Origin: CAZQBY01 sp964540655 | GTDB lineage: Archaea; Altiarchaeota; Altiarchaeia; JAFGQM01 | Assembly: GCA_964540655.1 (NCBI GenBank) | Contig: CAZINR010000011.1 | Coordinates: 1-27,069 of the forward strand | Length of the DNA stretch: 27,069 nucleotides | Direction: 5' to 3' | In this document: positions 1-7,102 of the stretch, piece by piece | How positions within the stretch are numbered: the first letter of the stretch is position 1 | Layout of the letters: every line of letters begins with the position of its first letter | Position numbers and translations under genes: made by a program | The notes under the pieces: generated by a model | The model's input: only the letters and a program-made list of their open reading frames with translations | The model's database searches: none | What the model was told of the DNA's origin: nothing

Positions 1-281
1 AGCTCCGCAAGGACCTCTTCCAGTTCTACGCCCTTAGAGGCCAAAAGGACCAGCAGATGATAGATGAGATCGGACGACTCCCATGCAAGCGAGTCCTTGC
101 CAGAGCCGGATATTCTGCCCTCCTTCACAGCTTTTTCAATCTCACCAAGCTCTTCTTCCAGCTTCTCGAAGAGCAGCTCATCATCCTCCAGCAGCTCGTT
201 GGTGTACGAGCCCTTTCTGGGACTGGCCCTGCGGTCCTGCACGACTCCCCAGAGCTCCTCGATTATGCCCAGATTCTCCAT
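1..281 (-). CDS. hisE: Phosphoribosyl-ATP pyrophosphohydrolase (HisE), C-terminus cut by window edge
   Basis: HisE hydrolyses phosphoribosyl-ATP to phosphoribosyl-AMP and pyrophosphate, the second step of histidine synthesis. The 93 visible codons contain the family hallmarks: GSYTNELLEDDE near residues 24-35, the acidic helix EKLEEELGEIEKA, and the helix SSDLIYHLLVLLASKGVELEEV, all typical of the all-alpha NTP pyrophosphatase fold. The GSYT motif favours HisE over a general MazG-type hydrolase. The ATG follows the rad50 stop by 13 bases, so it is probably the last or a late gene of the repair operon. No other his gene is in the window, so the link to rad50 is positional rather than functional. 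The 3' end lies outside the window. Confidence 0.85.
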   Translation of the reverse strand, partial: MENLGIIEELWGVVQDRRASPRKGSYTNELLEDDELLFEKLEEELGEIEKAVKEGRISGSGKDSLAWESSDLIYHLLVLLASKGVELEEVLAE

Positions 282-294
282 GATGATTTAGCTG

Positions 295-2325
295 CTAGGT
301 GCTTAAAACCCTGGATACGTTCTCCTCTTTCACGAACCGTATTATGTTCTCCACGAAGCTCTCTATTTTGGGCTCGTGACTGACTATGACGGTCTGCCGG
401 CTTTCCATCTCGGCCAGCACGTCTCTGACCGAATCCATCTGGTCGTGGGAGAACCCATCGGTGGGCTCGTCTAGTATGAGCAGGTCTTTGGTGCGTATCT
501 TCTCTATCAAGTCGTTTATCACCCTGTTGAGCGCCAAACGGTAGGCCAATGCTATGGCGGTCCTCTCTCCGCCCGACATGAAGGAGTAGTCTGTTTCATA
601 GCCGTTCTGCTCTATCACCACCGAGAAGTTCTCGTCCACCCGCGCGCGCATCCCCTCGTCCATGACCAGCATGGAGAACCACTTCTGGAACAGGGAATTG
701 AACTCATGCTGGACGCTGACCATGACGTGGCGCTCGATGGTGCCCATCAGTTTGACAAAAAAATCCCTCAGCCAGTCGTTGCGCTTCTTGTGGGCCTCCA
801 TGAGTTTTTTCTTGTCCTGCTTCTCCTTTATCTCTTTTGACAGCGACTCGATCCGCTCCTCCAGGCCCTTCAGTTTCTGCCCTAGAGCAGATTCCTTCAT
901 CTGGAGCTCCTCTTTGACCTTCCTAAGCTCCTCCAACTTCTTCTGCTTCTCCTTGAACTCCTGGGAGAGCTTGTCGGTCTTTATCTCCTTGGCCAGCGTA
1001 TTCAGCTTGTCCGCCAGCTCCCTGAGCTTCTTCTGCTTTACCTGATAGTCCTCCTTCTGCTTATCGCCAGCATCTGCCAGATCCTTTTTTCGGTCTTCCA
1101 GAGACTTCTTCTCGCGCAAAAGAGAGTCGTACTTCTGCGCAGCTTCCAGGCTCTTCTTCATGGACGAGACCTTATCCCGCAGCTCTTTGTCCTCCTCTTC
1201 CAGCTTCTTTATCTCCTGCTTTTTCTCTTCTATGCCCTTCTTGAAGGACTCCCGGTCCGCCACCTTCTGCTTGCACGTCCCGCAGACCCCCTTGTCCAGT
1301 ATCTGGGAGAGGGAATCGACCTCCGTCCTCAGGGACGATTTTCTGGTTAAGACCTCCCTGTCGCGCTTCTCTAAACTCGCTATCTCCTCCTGCAGCTCCC
1401 TGCCTGTCTTGCCCGGCTTTTTGAGCTCCTTGAATTCGGCGAGCTTCTCGTCCAGCTTCTTGAGCTTGGGGGCGGCCTCCTCGATGGCCAGCTTCAGGCG
1501 GTCCTTCTCCTCTTTCAGCATGTCGAACTCGCTCCGCATGGATGCGTAATCCTGCTTCTTCTGGTTGACCAGCTCTATCTTATCCCGCAGCCCCTCCAGC
1601 TCTTCCTTCTTCTTGTCCAGGATGGCCTGCTCCACGTGTATCTTCTCGCGGACCTCCGAGAGTGTCTTCTCCTGGGATGCCAGTTCCCCCTTGAGCTCTT
1701 TCCTGGCCTCTGTCTTCTCATCTAGGTCCTGGGTCGCGCCGGACAGCTCCCGCGCCTTGGAACGCAGCTCGCGGGCGAAGGTCTCGGCGTTCTCGGCTAT
1801 GCGCTTGTACTTGTCTATGCCGAACAGCCGCCTTATCAGGTCCAGACGGTCCGCAGGGTCCGACTCTATGATATGGCGCATCTGCTCCTGGGGCGTGTAG
1901 ACCGTGTAGCGGTATATGAGGGCGCTGTTCTTCTTGAGCGCCTCCGGCGGATATCCCAAGAGCTCCAGCACGAACGCGCGCAATTCCTGAGCAGTCAGCT
2001 CCTTCTTGGCCCCGCCGGCTACGATGTAGCCTGAGGACTGATTGACCGAGTCCTTCTTCCGCTTGAGCGTCCTTTTGATGACATACTCCTTCCCGCCGAC
2101 CTCGAAGGTCAGCTCCACCGAGCCCTGCTCTTTGCCGTGCCGCAGGAGGCTGGCGCCGGGAAGGTCGGGCTTCTGTATGCCGAAGAGGGCGAAATCCATG
2201 GCCAGGAGGATAGTGCTCTTGCCGCTGCCTATGTCGCCAGACAGCAGCACCGAGCCCTCCGGGAACTCCAGCCCCGCGGAGGTGTAGCTGCGTATGTTCT
2301 CAAGCTTCAGCCCCCTCAGAATCAT
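295..2325 (-). CDS. rad50: DNA double-strand break repair ATPase Rad50
   Basis: SMC-like ATPase that partners Mre11 in recognising, tethering and processing DNA ends. The Walker A motif GDIGSGKS is at residues 30-37, with a Q-loop glutamine around 146. Long charged coiled-coil arms run from about 170 to 520 around a zinc-hook CGTC at 348-351. The C-terminal lobe has the ABC signature SGGER at 584-588, Walker B LLILDEP at 615-621, the D-loop region TDGFS, and an H-loop in VIVSHEP. At 676 aa it is clearly shorter than many archaeal Rad50 proteins, which are commonly near 850-900 aa; the coiled coils account for the difference. The hook has Gly where CPxC is usual. It follows the phospholipase C-like gene by about 30 bases and precedes hisE in the same operon. 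Confidence 0.97.
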   Translation of the reverse strand: MILRGLKLENIRSYTSAGLEFPEGSVLLSGDIGSGKSTILLAMDFALFGIQKPDLPGASLLRHGKEQGSVELTFEVGGKEYVIKRTLKRKKDSVNQSSGYIVAGGAKKELTAQELRAFVLELLGYPPEALKKNSALIYRYTVYTPQEQMRHIIESDPADRLDLIRRLFGIDKYKRIAENAETFARELRSKARELSGATQDLDEKTEARKELKGELASQEKTLSEVREKIHVEQAILDKKKEELEGLRDKIELVNQKKQDYASMRSEFDMLKEEKDRLKLAIEEAAPKLKKLDEKLAEFKELKKPGKTGRELQEEIASLEKRDREVLTRKSSLRTEVDSLSQILDKGVCGTCKQKVADRESFKKGIEEKKQEIKKLEEEDKELRDKVSSMKKSLEAAQKYDSLLREKKSLEDRKKDLADAGDKQKEDYQVKQKKLRELADKLNTLAKEIKTDKLSQEFKEKQKKLEELRKVKEELQMKESALGQKLKGLEERIESLSKEIKEKQDKKKLMEAHKKRNDWLRDFFVKLMGTIERHVMVSVQHEFNSLFQKWFSMLVMDEGMRARVDENFSVVIEQNGYETDYSFMSGGERTAIALAYRLALNRVINDLIEKIRTKDLLILDEPTDGFSHDQMDSVRDVLAEMESRQTVIVSHEPKIESFVENIIRFVKEENVSRVLST

Positions 2326-2356
2326 CCTGCTAATTAGAAGCGGAAAGGGTAAAAGA

Positions 2357-3550
2357 CTACTTCTTCCTCGCCTTCCGAAGCACCTTCGTCCGCCTTACCG
2401 GCTTGTCCGGCTTCGGCGGCTTCTCCTTTCTCGGCTTCCCTTTTCGGACCCTCACAAGCGTCAGCATCAGGACCGCCGCTATCAGGATGAGCGCCATGAT
2501 AATCGGCCACAAGCCCAGGCTCACACCCTCGGGCTCCGGCTCGGAAGGCTGGAACGCCACCCCGACCAGGCCGCCGAGGTCTTTTGTGTCCGGCTCTGCG
2601 GGCGGCTCCCCGGCCGGCTCTTCGTCATCATCCTCGTCGATCAGCTGCTCGTCCAGCTCCTCCTCAACCTCGCCTGTGTCCGGTCCCTCGGCCCCGTCCG
2701 AGGCGCCCCACTCGCCGTAGCTCTCCCAGTCATAGGCATACCATTCGTATTCTAGGCCATTAACACCCGCCTGGTAGGCGGTGTGGAGGACATCCGCTAT
2801 CGCGTTGATTATGTTGTCGAGGTTCCGCCCAGTGCACTCTATGAACTCGGTGTCGTCCAAATCGTAGTTGTCGTCCATCCATCCGGCGGAGCAAGAGCCG
2901 TCTTTCCTGCCCAGATAAGTTGCCGCGCCTATCTTCATGACCGCGTCATATGGGGAGATTATCTCCAGCATGCCGTCGTACTGGATGTAACCGCCGTATA
3001 TCTCCTCGAACTCGGAGGACGGGTAGACTATGTCGGTGAGCCTTATCATGTATGTCTCGTAGTCGAGGCCGTGGACCTTTTCCTCCAAAACGCGCGGGAA
3101 CAGACCCGCATCCGAGATGTAGGACGCTATGACGCCGGCCCATTTCGAAGCAGTACCGGTGGCGTTGACCGAGAGGGAATTGAGCAGGAGCTCGTATTTC
3201 TTCATGCTCCTCGTCGCCAAAGAGTCGTCCTCCACATCGCCAGACTCATCGAACCTGAGATATTGGGCCGCCAAATCGTTTATGCTTTCGTCGTAGCCGC
3301 GGCTGTCGGGCAGCTCGGTGCCGTAGAAGTAGAGCCTCTCACTGACCCACGCGGCCTCCTCCGGCGCCTGCTCGGCCAGCATGTCGAGCGCGGCCTTGGC
3401 CAGGTAGTCGTGGGTGCCGAACATGTTGGTCCTCTGCCAGTACATCGGGTCGTCGACGAAGGTCTCCTCCTCCCAGAGCGAATTGCCGTTGCTCCAGGCT
3501 AGAACAGAAGGGAGCAGAATAGCCAGGGCGAGCAGGGCTTTGAGCTTCAT
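2357..3550 (-). CDS. Secreted, membrane-anchored protein resembling zinc-dependent phospholipase C/S1-P1 nuclease
   Basis: Probably an extracytoplasmic protein. A signal peptide spans residues 1-18 (LALAILLPSVLA). Signal cleavage after Ala18 would leave Trp19 as the mature N-terminus. In the zinc-dependent phospholipase C superfamily the N-terminal Trp is itself a zinc ligand. Other ligand-like residues follow: His47 in GTHDY, Asp82 in GTELPDSRG, Asp147 in SDAG, and His160/Glu165 in VHGLDYE. Some expected histidines are not obvious, so activity is uncertain. A very acidic linker (about 293-322) leads to a transmembrane helix (about 346-366) and a highly basic Lys/Arg/Pro cytoplasmic tail. It starts 6 bases after the mre11 stop and sits between mre11 and rad50, an odd place for a secreted protein. 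Family assignment is by motif reading only. Confidence 0.55.
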   Translation of the reverse strand: MKLKALLALAILLPSVLAWSNGNSLWEEETFVDDPMYWQRTNMFGTHDYLAKAALDMLAEQAPEEAAWVSERLYFYGTELPDSRGYDESINDLAAQYLRFDESGDVEDDSLATRSMKKYELLLNSLSVNATGTASKWAGVIASYISDAGLFPRVLEEKVHGLDYETYMIRLTDIVYPSSEFEEIYGGYIQYDGMLEIISPYDAVMKIGAATYLGRKDGSCSAGWMDDNYDLDDTEFIECTGRNLDNIINAIADVLHTAYQAGVNGLEYEWYAYDWESYGEWGASDGAEGPDTGEVEEELDEQLIDEDDDEEPAGEPPAEPDTKDLGGLVGVAFQPSEPEPEGVSLGLWPIIMALILIAAVLMLTLVRVRKGKPRKEKPPKPDKPVRRTKVLRKARKK

Positions 3551-3556
3551 ATATTA

Positions 3557-4831
3557 TTAACCGGAGCTCTTATTTAAATCGCGCTTTTCGAGAACTCCGT
3601 AGCCCTCCGAGCTTATCCTCTCCTCGAAGGTGGCGTTCGTCTCGCCCTCGGCCTTCGAGGTGTCGAATGCGCGCATGAGCTCCCGGACCAGTTTTATGTC
3701 GCTATCTTTCTTGGTGTTCTCACTGACCAGCCGCTTCTCCAGGTTCTCCACAGTGTCGTGGGAGACCTTGACCTCCTCATATTCCTGGGAGCTTAGCCCG
3801 CTAGTGCTCCGCAGGACTGCATAGGCGCCGCTCTTGTAGGCCGCCTCGGCGTACTTGCGGAAGTCTATGTCGCCGGGCTTGCCCTCTTTCAGCGTGCCGG
3901 AGACGCGCCAGAGGATTATGTCCTTCCCGCCCTCGTCCGCGGCTCCCTCTGCGCGCTCATCGGACTTGAGCTCTTCTTCCAGCTCTTCACCCCGCTCTAT
4001 GCTGCGCGCGAGCTCCGCCGAGACCTCTTGGGGCGTCTTGCCGTCCGCGTCTATGTCAGTGCAGGATATGGAGAACGGCATGAGCGGAACGAACTCCGGC
4101 TCGCCGTCCTCGACGATGAAAAAGCCGCTGGAGGTGCGCGACATGTCCCAAAGCTCCTTGAAGTTGCAGGGGAATAGCGGGCCGGGGAAGACTATCTTCA
4201 TGCCCTTGACATCCGTCACGCTGCGCGCGTGGATGTGCCCGCCGGCGTAGTAGTCAAAGCCCTCTGGAAGCAGCGAGAGCGGTATGCCGCCCGCCCTTTT
4301 CAAGTCTTCCGGAAGGTAATCCTTGATGCCCGAGTGGAACATGAATATCATGTAGCCATCTCCCTTGCCCACGGAGGGATCCAGCTCGCGGTAGTACTGC
4401 TCCTCCAAACCGCCCTTCTTGCCGAACATGCCGACTATCTTCGCGCCGCTCTCGTCCTCGGTGGGAGTGAGGACTAGTTTCCCATTCTCGTTCTCGTGGC
4501 CCTTGGCCACGTCCTGAATCAGCTCGGCGTTCTCGAACACCTTCAGAATAGTCTTGCCGGACGGGGAATAGTCGTGGGAGCCGGATATCGTGTATACGGG
4601 GATGCCCGCTTTTTTGAGCTGATTAAGCTTTTTTGAGACAAGAGAAAGGACGTCGAACGAGGGCATCGAAGTGTCGAACAAGTCCCCGCTTATCAGCACG
4701 AAATCGACCTTCTCGTTTACACAAACCTCCACCGCCCTCTCGAATGCTTCCTCACTAGCTCCCTCCAGCTTCGGGTCCCGCCAGCCCCCGAGATGGAGGT
4801 CTGCCATGTGCGCGAACTTCATTCTCTCCAT
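3557..4831 (-). CDS. mre11: DNA double-strand break repair nuclease Mre11
   Basis: Manganese-dependent phosphoesterase nuclease of the Mre11-Rad50 complex. Metal-binding motifs are in order: MKFAHMADLHLGG (Asp11, His13), SGDLFDT (Asp50), SGSHDY (His86), FMFHSG (His166) and GGHIHARS (His199, His201). The usual GNHD motif reads GSHD, so the metal-ligand Asn is replaced by Ser85. The C-terminal third (about 280-424) is acidic then mixed and would hold the capping and Rad50-binding regions. Two starts are possible. The second ATG at 4822 gives the family-typical N-terminus MKFAHMADLHLG and forms an ATGA overlap with the upstream CheD-like gene; the ATG at 4831 adds only three residues. It is co-transcribed with herA and nurA upstream and rad50 downstream. 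Confidence 0.96.
   Translation of the reverse strand: MERMKFAHMADLHLGGWRDPKLEGASEEAFERAVEVCVNEKVDFVLISGDLFDTSMPSFDVLSLVSKKLNQLKKAGIPVYTISGSHDYSPSGKTILKVFENAELIQDVAKGHENENGKLVLTPTEDESGAKIVGMFGKKGGLEEQYYRELDPSVGKGDGYMIFMFHSGIKDYLPEDLKRAGGIPLSLLPEGFDYYAGGHIHARSVTDVKGMKIVFPGPLFPCNFKELWDMSRTSSGFFIVEDGEPEFVPLMPFSISCTDIDADGKTPQEVSAELARSIERGEELEEELKSDERAEGAADEGGKDIILWRVSGTLKEGKPGDIDFRKYAEAAYKSGAYAVLRSTSGLSSQEYEEVKVSHDTVENLEKRLVSENTKKDSDIKLVRELMRAFDTSKAEGETNATFEERISSEGYGVLEKRDLNKSSG
4797..4823 (-). repeat. Direct repeat copy B (5' end of mre11)
   Basis: The first bases of mre11, around codons MKFAHMADL, recur in imperfect form at 5384-5411, on the other side of the CheD-like gene. The two copies share an exact 13-base core (CCATGTGCGCGAA read on the plus strand) with matching AGGTC and CATT ends; I count about 23 of 28 aligned positions identical. 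Confidence 0.55.
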
Positions 4832-5367
4832 ATGTAATCGGGGGTTTTCTCTAATTTGTCGCCCAACCGAGTAATCGGTTCATGGTGTACTGTGCCATCG
4901 TCGGGCTGGACTCTGAATACGTGACCCTCCTTAGGATGGAATATGCGACATTCACCTATCCTGCCGGCCTCTTTTGCCTCCAGACCGGCTTGATGAAGAG
5001 AGTTCAGAACCTCGTCGCCGGATTTGACGGCCATGCCAGGCATTATCAGAAGCTCCATCTCGGAAGGGTCCCCGAAGTCCCTTGCGGCCACTCTCATGTC
5101 CTCTATCAAATCTCCCGGGTGCGCCACGCGACCCTCGACATTGACGGGCTGCCCCCGCCTCAGGCGAGCCATGTCCTTCGGCTTGAGGCGCTCACGCGGA
5201 GCACTGTGATGCACCATAAGCCTGTGCGCCACGACGGCCCCGGGCTTCCCCTTTCTGCAAAGCGCAATCCCGTGGCAAACGCTTGCGGGTATCCATACGT
5301 GCGGGTCGCCTTTGCCCGCCTTCACCATCCATCCCGAGCCCAGCACCCGGTGCTTTCTCTTTGCCAT
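4819..5367 (-). CDS. CheD-like (glutamine deamidase superfamily) protein, paralogue C
   Basis: Unnamed 182-aa protein. The N-terminal half has Cys31 in PASVCHGIAL and His48 in GAVVAHRLMVHH. This copies the Cys-x16-His spacing of the catalytic pair in the chemoreceptor deamidase CheD (GSCVAV...AHVMLP). It continues with a CheD-like layout: a helix (DLIEDMRVAARDFG), a hydrophobic strand ending in a PG turn (ELLIMPGMAV), a helix (VLNSLHQAGLEAK), then strands (IGECRIFHPKEGHVFRV). The same Cys...His-x4-His pattern and PG strand recur in the proteins at 10078-10734 and 10760-11395. No chemotaxis genes are visible, so a chemotaxis role is not supported. It sits between herA and mre11 and overlaps the mre11 start. 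CheD-like function is inferred from pattern only. Confidence 0.6.
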   Translation of the reverse strand: MAKRKHRVLGSGWMVKAGKGDPHVWIPASVCHGIALCRKGKPGAVVAHRLMVHHSAPRERLKPKDMARLRRGQPVNVEGRVAHPGDLIEDMRVAARDFGDPSEMELLIMPGMAVKSGDEVLNSLHQAGLEAKEAGRIGECRIFHPKEGHVFRVQPDDGTVHHEPITRLGDKLEKTPDYIWRE

Positions 5368-5368
5368 A

Positions 5369-5411
5369 TTACTTGAACTTCAAAGGTCCAACCATGTGCG
5401 CGAATCTCATT
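5369..5411 (-). pseudogene. Probable remnant of the mre11 5' end upstream of the CheD-like gene
   Basis: A 13-codon frame (ATG at 5410, TAA at 5371-5369) encodes MRFAHMVGPLKFK, and its first six residues match the true Mre11 start MKFAHM. Its DNA (5384-5411) forms an imperfect direct repeat with the real mre11 start (4797-4823). Both copies begin as an ATGA overlap with the stop of the preceding gene. The simplest reading is that the CheD-like gene was inserted at the mre11 start, leaving a decaying copy of that start upstream. It could instead be a short translated leader peptide. Confidence 0.5.
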
Positions 5412-5535
5412 TGCCCGTCACTCTCGCCCAGGGCTTTCTGCGCCTCTCAAGGTCTTCTCTTCTTTCCCTCGTCCTAGCGTCCTGCTGCTCGGCTACCGTT
5501 CTTACTCTTTGGGGCTTTTTTCTAGGTGGTGTCAT
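5407..5535 (-). CDS. Small highly basic 42-residue protein between herA and mre11
   Basis: An ORF too short for routine calling: ATG at 5535, TGA at 5409-5407. The product begins MTPPRKKPQRVRTVAEQQ and is mostly Arg, Lys and Glu, with an RTRERREDLERRRKPW segment that would form a charged helix. It starts one base after the herA stop codon and ends in an ATGA overlap with the mre11-like remnant. Such tight coupling on both sides is what a translated operon member looks like. I recognise no family. The charge pattern would suit nucleic-acid or protein binding, which is a guess. It may have been directly coupled to mre11 before the CheD-like gene arrived. Confidence 0.5.
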   Translation of the reverse strand: MTPPRKKPQRVRTVAEQQDARTRERREDLERRRKPWARVTGK

Positions 5536-5536
5536 C

Positions 5537-7069
5537 TTATTCGAATTCCGACAAGTCGGTCTTTGCTTTCTTCGAAGATGAATGCTCCGAGACGAAGTCT
5601 TGGTCGAACAGCGGTATTGACACGGGCACCGCGAACTTGGTGAAGTTGCTGGTTATCAGCGCCTCGCCCTTGTCCAGCGAGGCGATGTTGCGCCCGTCGT
5701 TGCTCAAATCCTGCGACGCGCTCTCGATGATGGCCCGGCGCTCCGGCTCCATCTCGATGCCCAGTATTATCTTGGTGTTCATGTTGGCCAACACCTCCCG
5801 CGGTATGAGCGACGGCAGCTGGGTTATCGCTATCAGCCCCACCCTGAACTTCCTGCCCTCTCGCGCGATGGTCGAGAACACGTTCGGCCCCGACTGGAGG
5901 ACGTCCTTGCCAAGTACGCGCGGCGCCTCTTCTATTACGATTGAAATCACCGGCTTGGTGTCCAGAGTCCCCTCCTTCTTGTGGTACTTGTAATTGTCCA
6001 GCGCCCTGGAGGCCAGCATCGAGGAAATCAGCAGCTCCAGCTCGCCCGACAGAGAGGAGCTGTCCACGACCACCGTCTTGCCCCCCTCCAGCGCAGCGAC
6101 TATGTTATCCAGGGTGTTCTCGTGCTTTTCCTTCGCGAAAACCCCCTCGCAGACTATTTCGCCGTCCTTGGAGGAGATGCCCAATATGCTGAGCTTTCGT
6201 ATCAAAACCGCCAGCGTCTCCTCCTTGACCCCCGTGACATCTCTGCCCGTTAAAATGTCGTCTATCCAGTTCTCCTTGTCTTTCTTGTAGTAGGCGAACA
6301 TGGCGTCTCTCTGGGCCAAGGACAGATCCAGGACCCCCTGGAAGAACCATGGCTTCAGAAGTTTGTAGTTTATCCTGAGCGTCTCGCTCCCGGCCGGCGG
6401 ACTCATGGAATAATAGATTATCTTGTCCCTCGCCTTGGGATGGTCCTTCAGGCCCTTCTCCTTCCCGCCCGGCCCGTTGTAGTACTCGTCGTGCGGGTCG
6501 AGTATTAGAATGCCGCAGTAGTCCTTGTCTATGACCGACCAAGCCATTATGCGCACGAGGTTACTTTTTCCCCTGCCAGTCGTGGCGGGTATCAAAACGT
6601 GGTGCGACAGCACCTTCTTCCCGTCAAGGTTGACGGGTATCCCCATGTCCTTGGAGCCGGACCGCACGTTGCCGACAAGCAGGGCGTTCTCAGGCTTCCC
6701 CAGGAAGTCCAAATCGCCTTTCTCTATCTTCCTTATCGGGCTGAAGAATTTCGGAAGGGTCTTGGGTATGCGCGCATTTTTTCCGCTGACTGAGACCAAC
6801 CCCTTCATCTGGGCCATGACATAGTTGCGCAGCTGGGGCTCCATGAAGCCCAGGTCCGAGCCGTAGCCCTCCAGCTCCATGCCGGAGAGCAGCTCCAGCG
6901 ACTTCGGGTTTATCTGCGAGCCGTAGAGCAAATTGTAGACCTGCATTATGGTTTTGCCGCTCTCGGAGTCGGCAACCAGCAGCTCGCCCAGCTCCAGCTC
7001 CTCGCCGCTCTTCTGCCTGACCAGAAGCTCTCCGAACCCCCCTGCCAGCACCTGCCCCACGACTTCCAC
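5537..7069 (-). CDS. herA: HerA-type DNA translocase/helicase ATPase
   Basis: Hexameric FtsK/HerA-family motor that works with NurA to resect DNA ends at breaks. The N-terminus (VEVVGQVLAGGFGELLV) resembles the small beta-barrel HAS domain. Walker A is at about 161-170 (PATTGRGKSN), Walker B at about 186-197 (GILILDPHDEYY), with a second acidic motif VISIVIEEAPRVLG near 374-387. TQLPSLIPREVL (about 416-427) and the following NTKIILG strand are typical of the C-terminal ATPase region. The 510 aa length suits the family. It uses a GTG start; the frame has no better upstream start after the nurA stop. A TATA-like AAATAAA-type box lies about 29 bases upstream, so herA may also have its own leaderless transcript. 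Confidence 0.95.
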   Translation of the reverse strand: MEVVGQVLAGGFGELLVRQKSGEELELGELLVADSESGKTIMQVYNLLYGSQINPKSLELLSGMELEGYGSDLGFMEPQLRNYVMAQMKGLVSVSGKNARIPKTLPKFFSPIRKIEKGDLDFLGKPENALLVGNVRSGSKDMGIPVNLDGKKVLSHHVLIPATTGRGKSNLVRIMAWSVIDKDYCGILILDPHDEYYNGPGGKEKGLKDHPKARDKIIYYSMSPPAGSETLRINYKLLKPWFFQGVLDLSLAQRDAMFAYYKKDKENWIDDILTGRDVTGVKEETLAVLIRKLSILGISSKDGEIVCEGVFAKEKHENTLDNIVAALEGGKTVVVDSSSLSGELELLISSMLASRALDNYKYHKKEGTLDTKPVISIVIEEAPRVLGKDVLQSGPNVFSTIAREGRKFRVGLIAITQLPSLIPREVLANMNTKIILGIEMEPERRAIIESASQDLSNDGRNIASLDKGEALITSNFTKFAVPVSIPLFDQDFVSEHSSSKKAKTDLSEFE

Positions 7070-7094
7070 TTTCAGGTTAGTTTGAGATGAAATG

Positions 7095-7102
7095 AAAATA
7101 AA
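7095..7102 (-). promoter_or_regulatory. TATA-like box in the nurA-herA gap
   Basis: On the minus strand the sequence reads TTTATTTT, centred about 29 bases before the herA GTG and directly after the nurA stop. This spacing fits an archaeal TATA box driving a near-leaderless herA mRNA. The evidence is spacing and composition only. Confidence 0.35.

Noticed and set aside
1..281. General MazG-type NTP pyrophosphatase instead of HisE
   Set aside because: The GSYT motif and the order of helices fit HisE better, although the missing C-terminus leaves a small doubt.
5150..5175. Short palindrome CGCCTCAGGCG in the CheD-like gene
   Set aside because: Five-base arms in GC-rich coding DNA are expected by chance, and there is no neighbouring repeat as in nurA.
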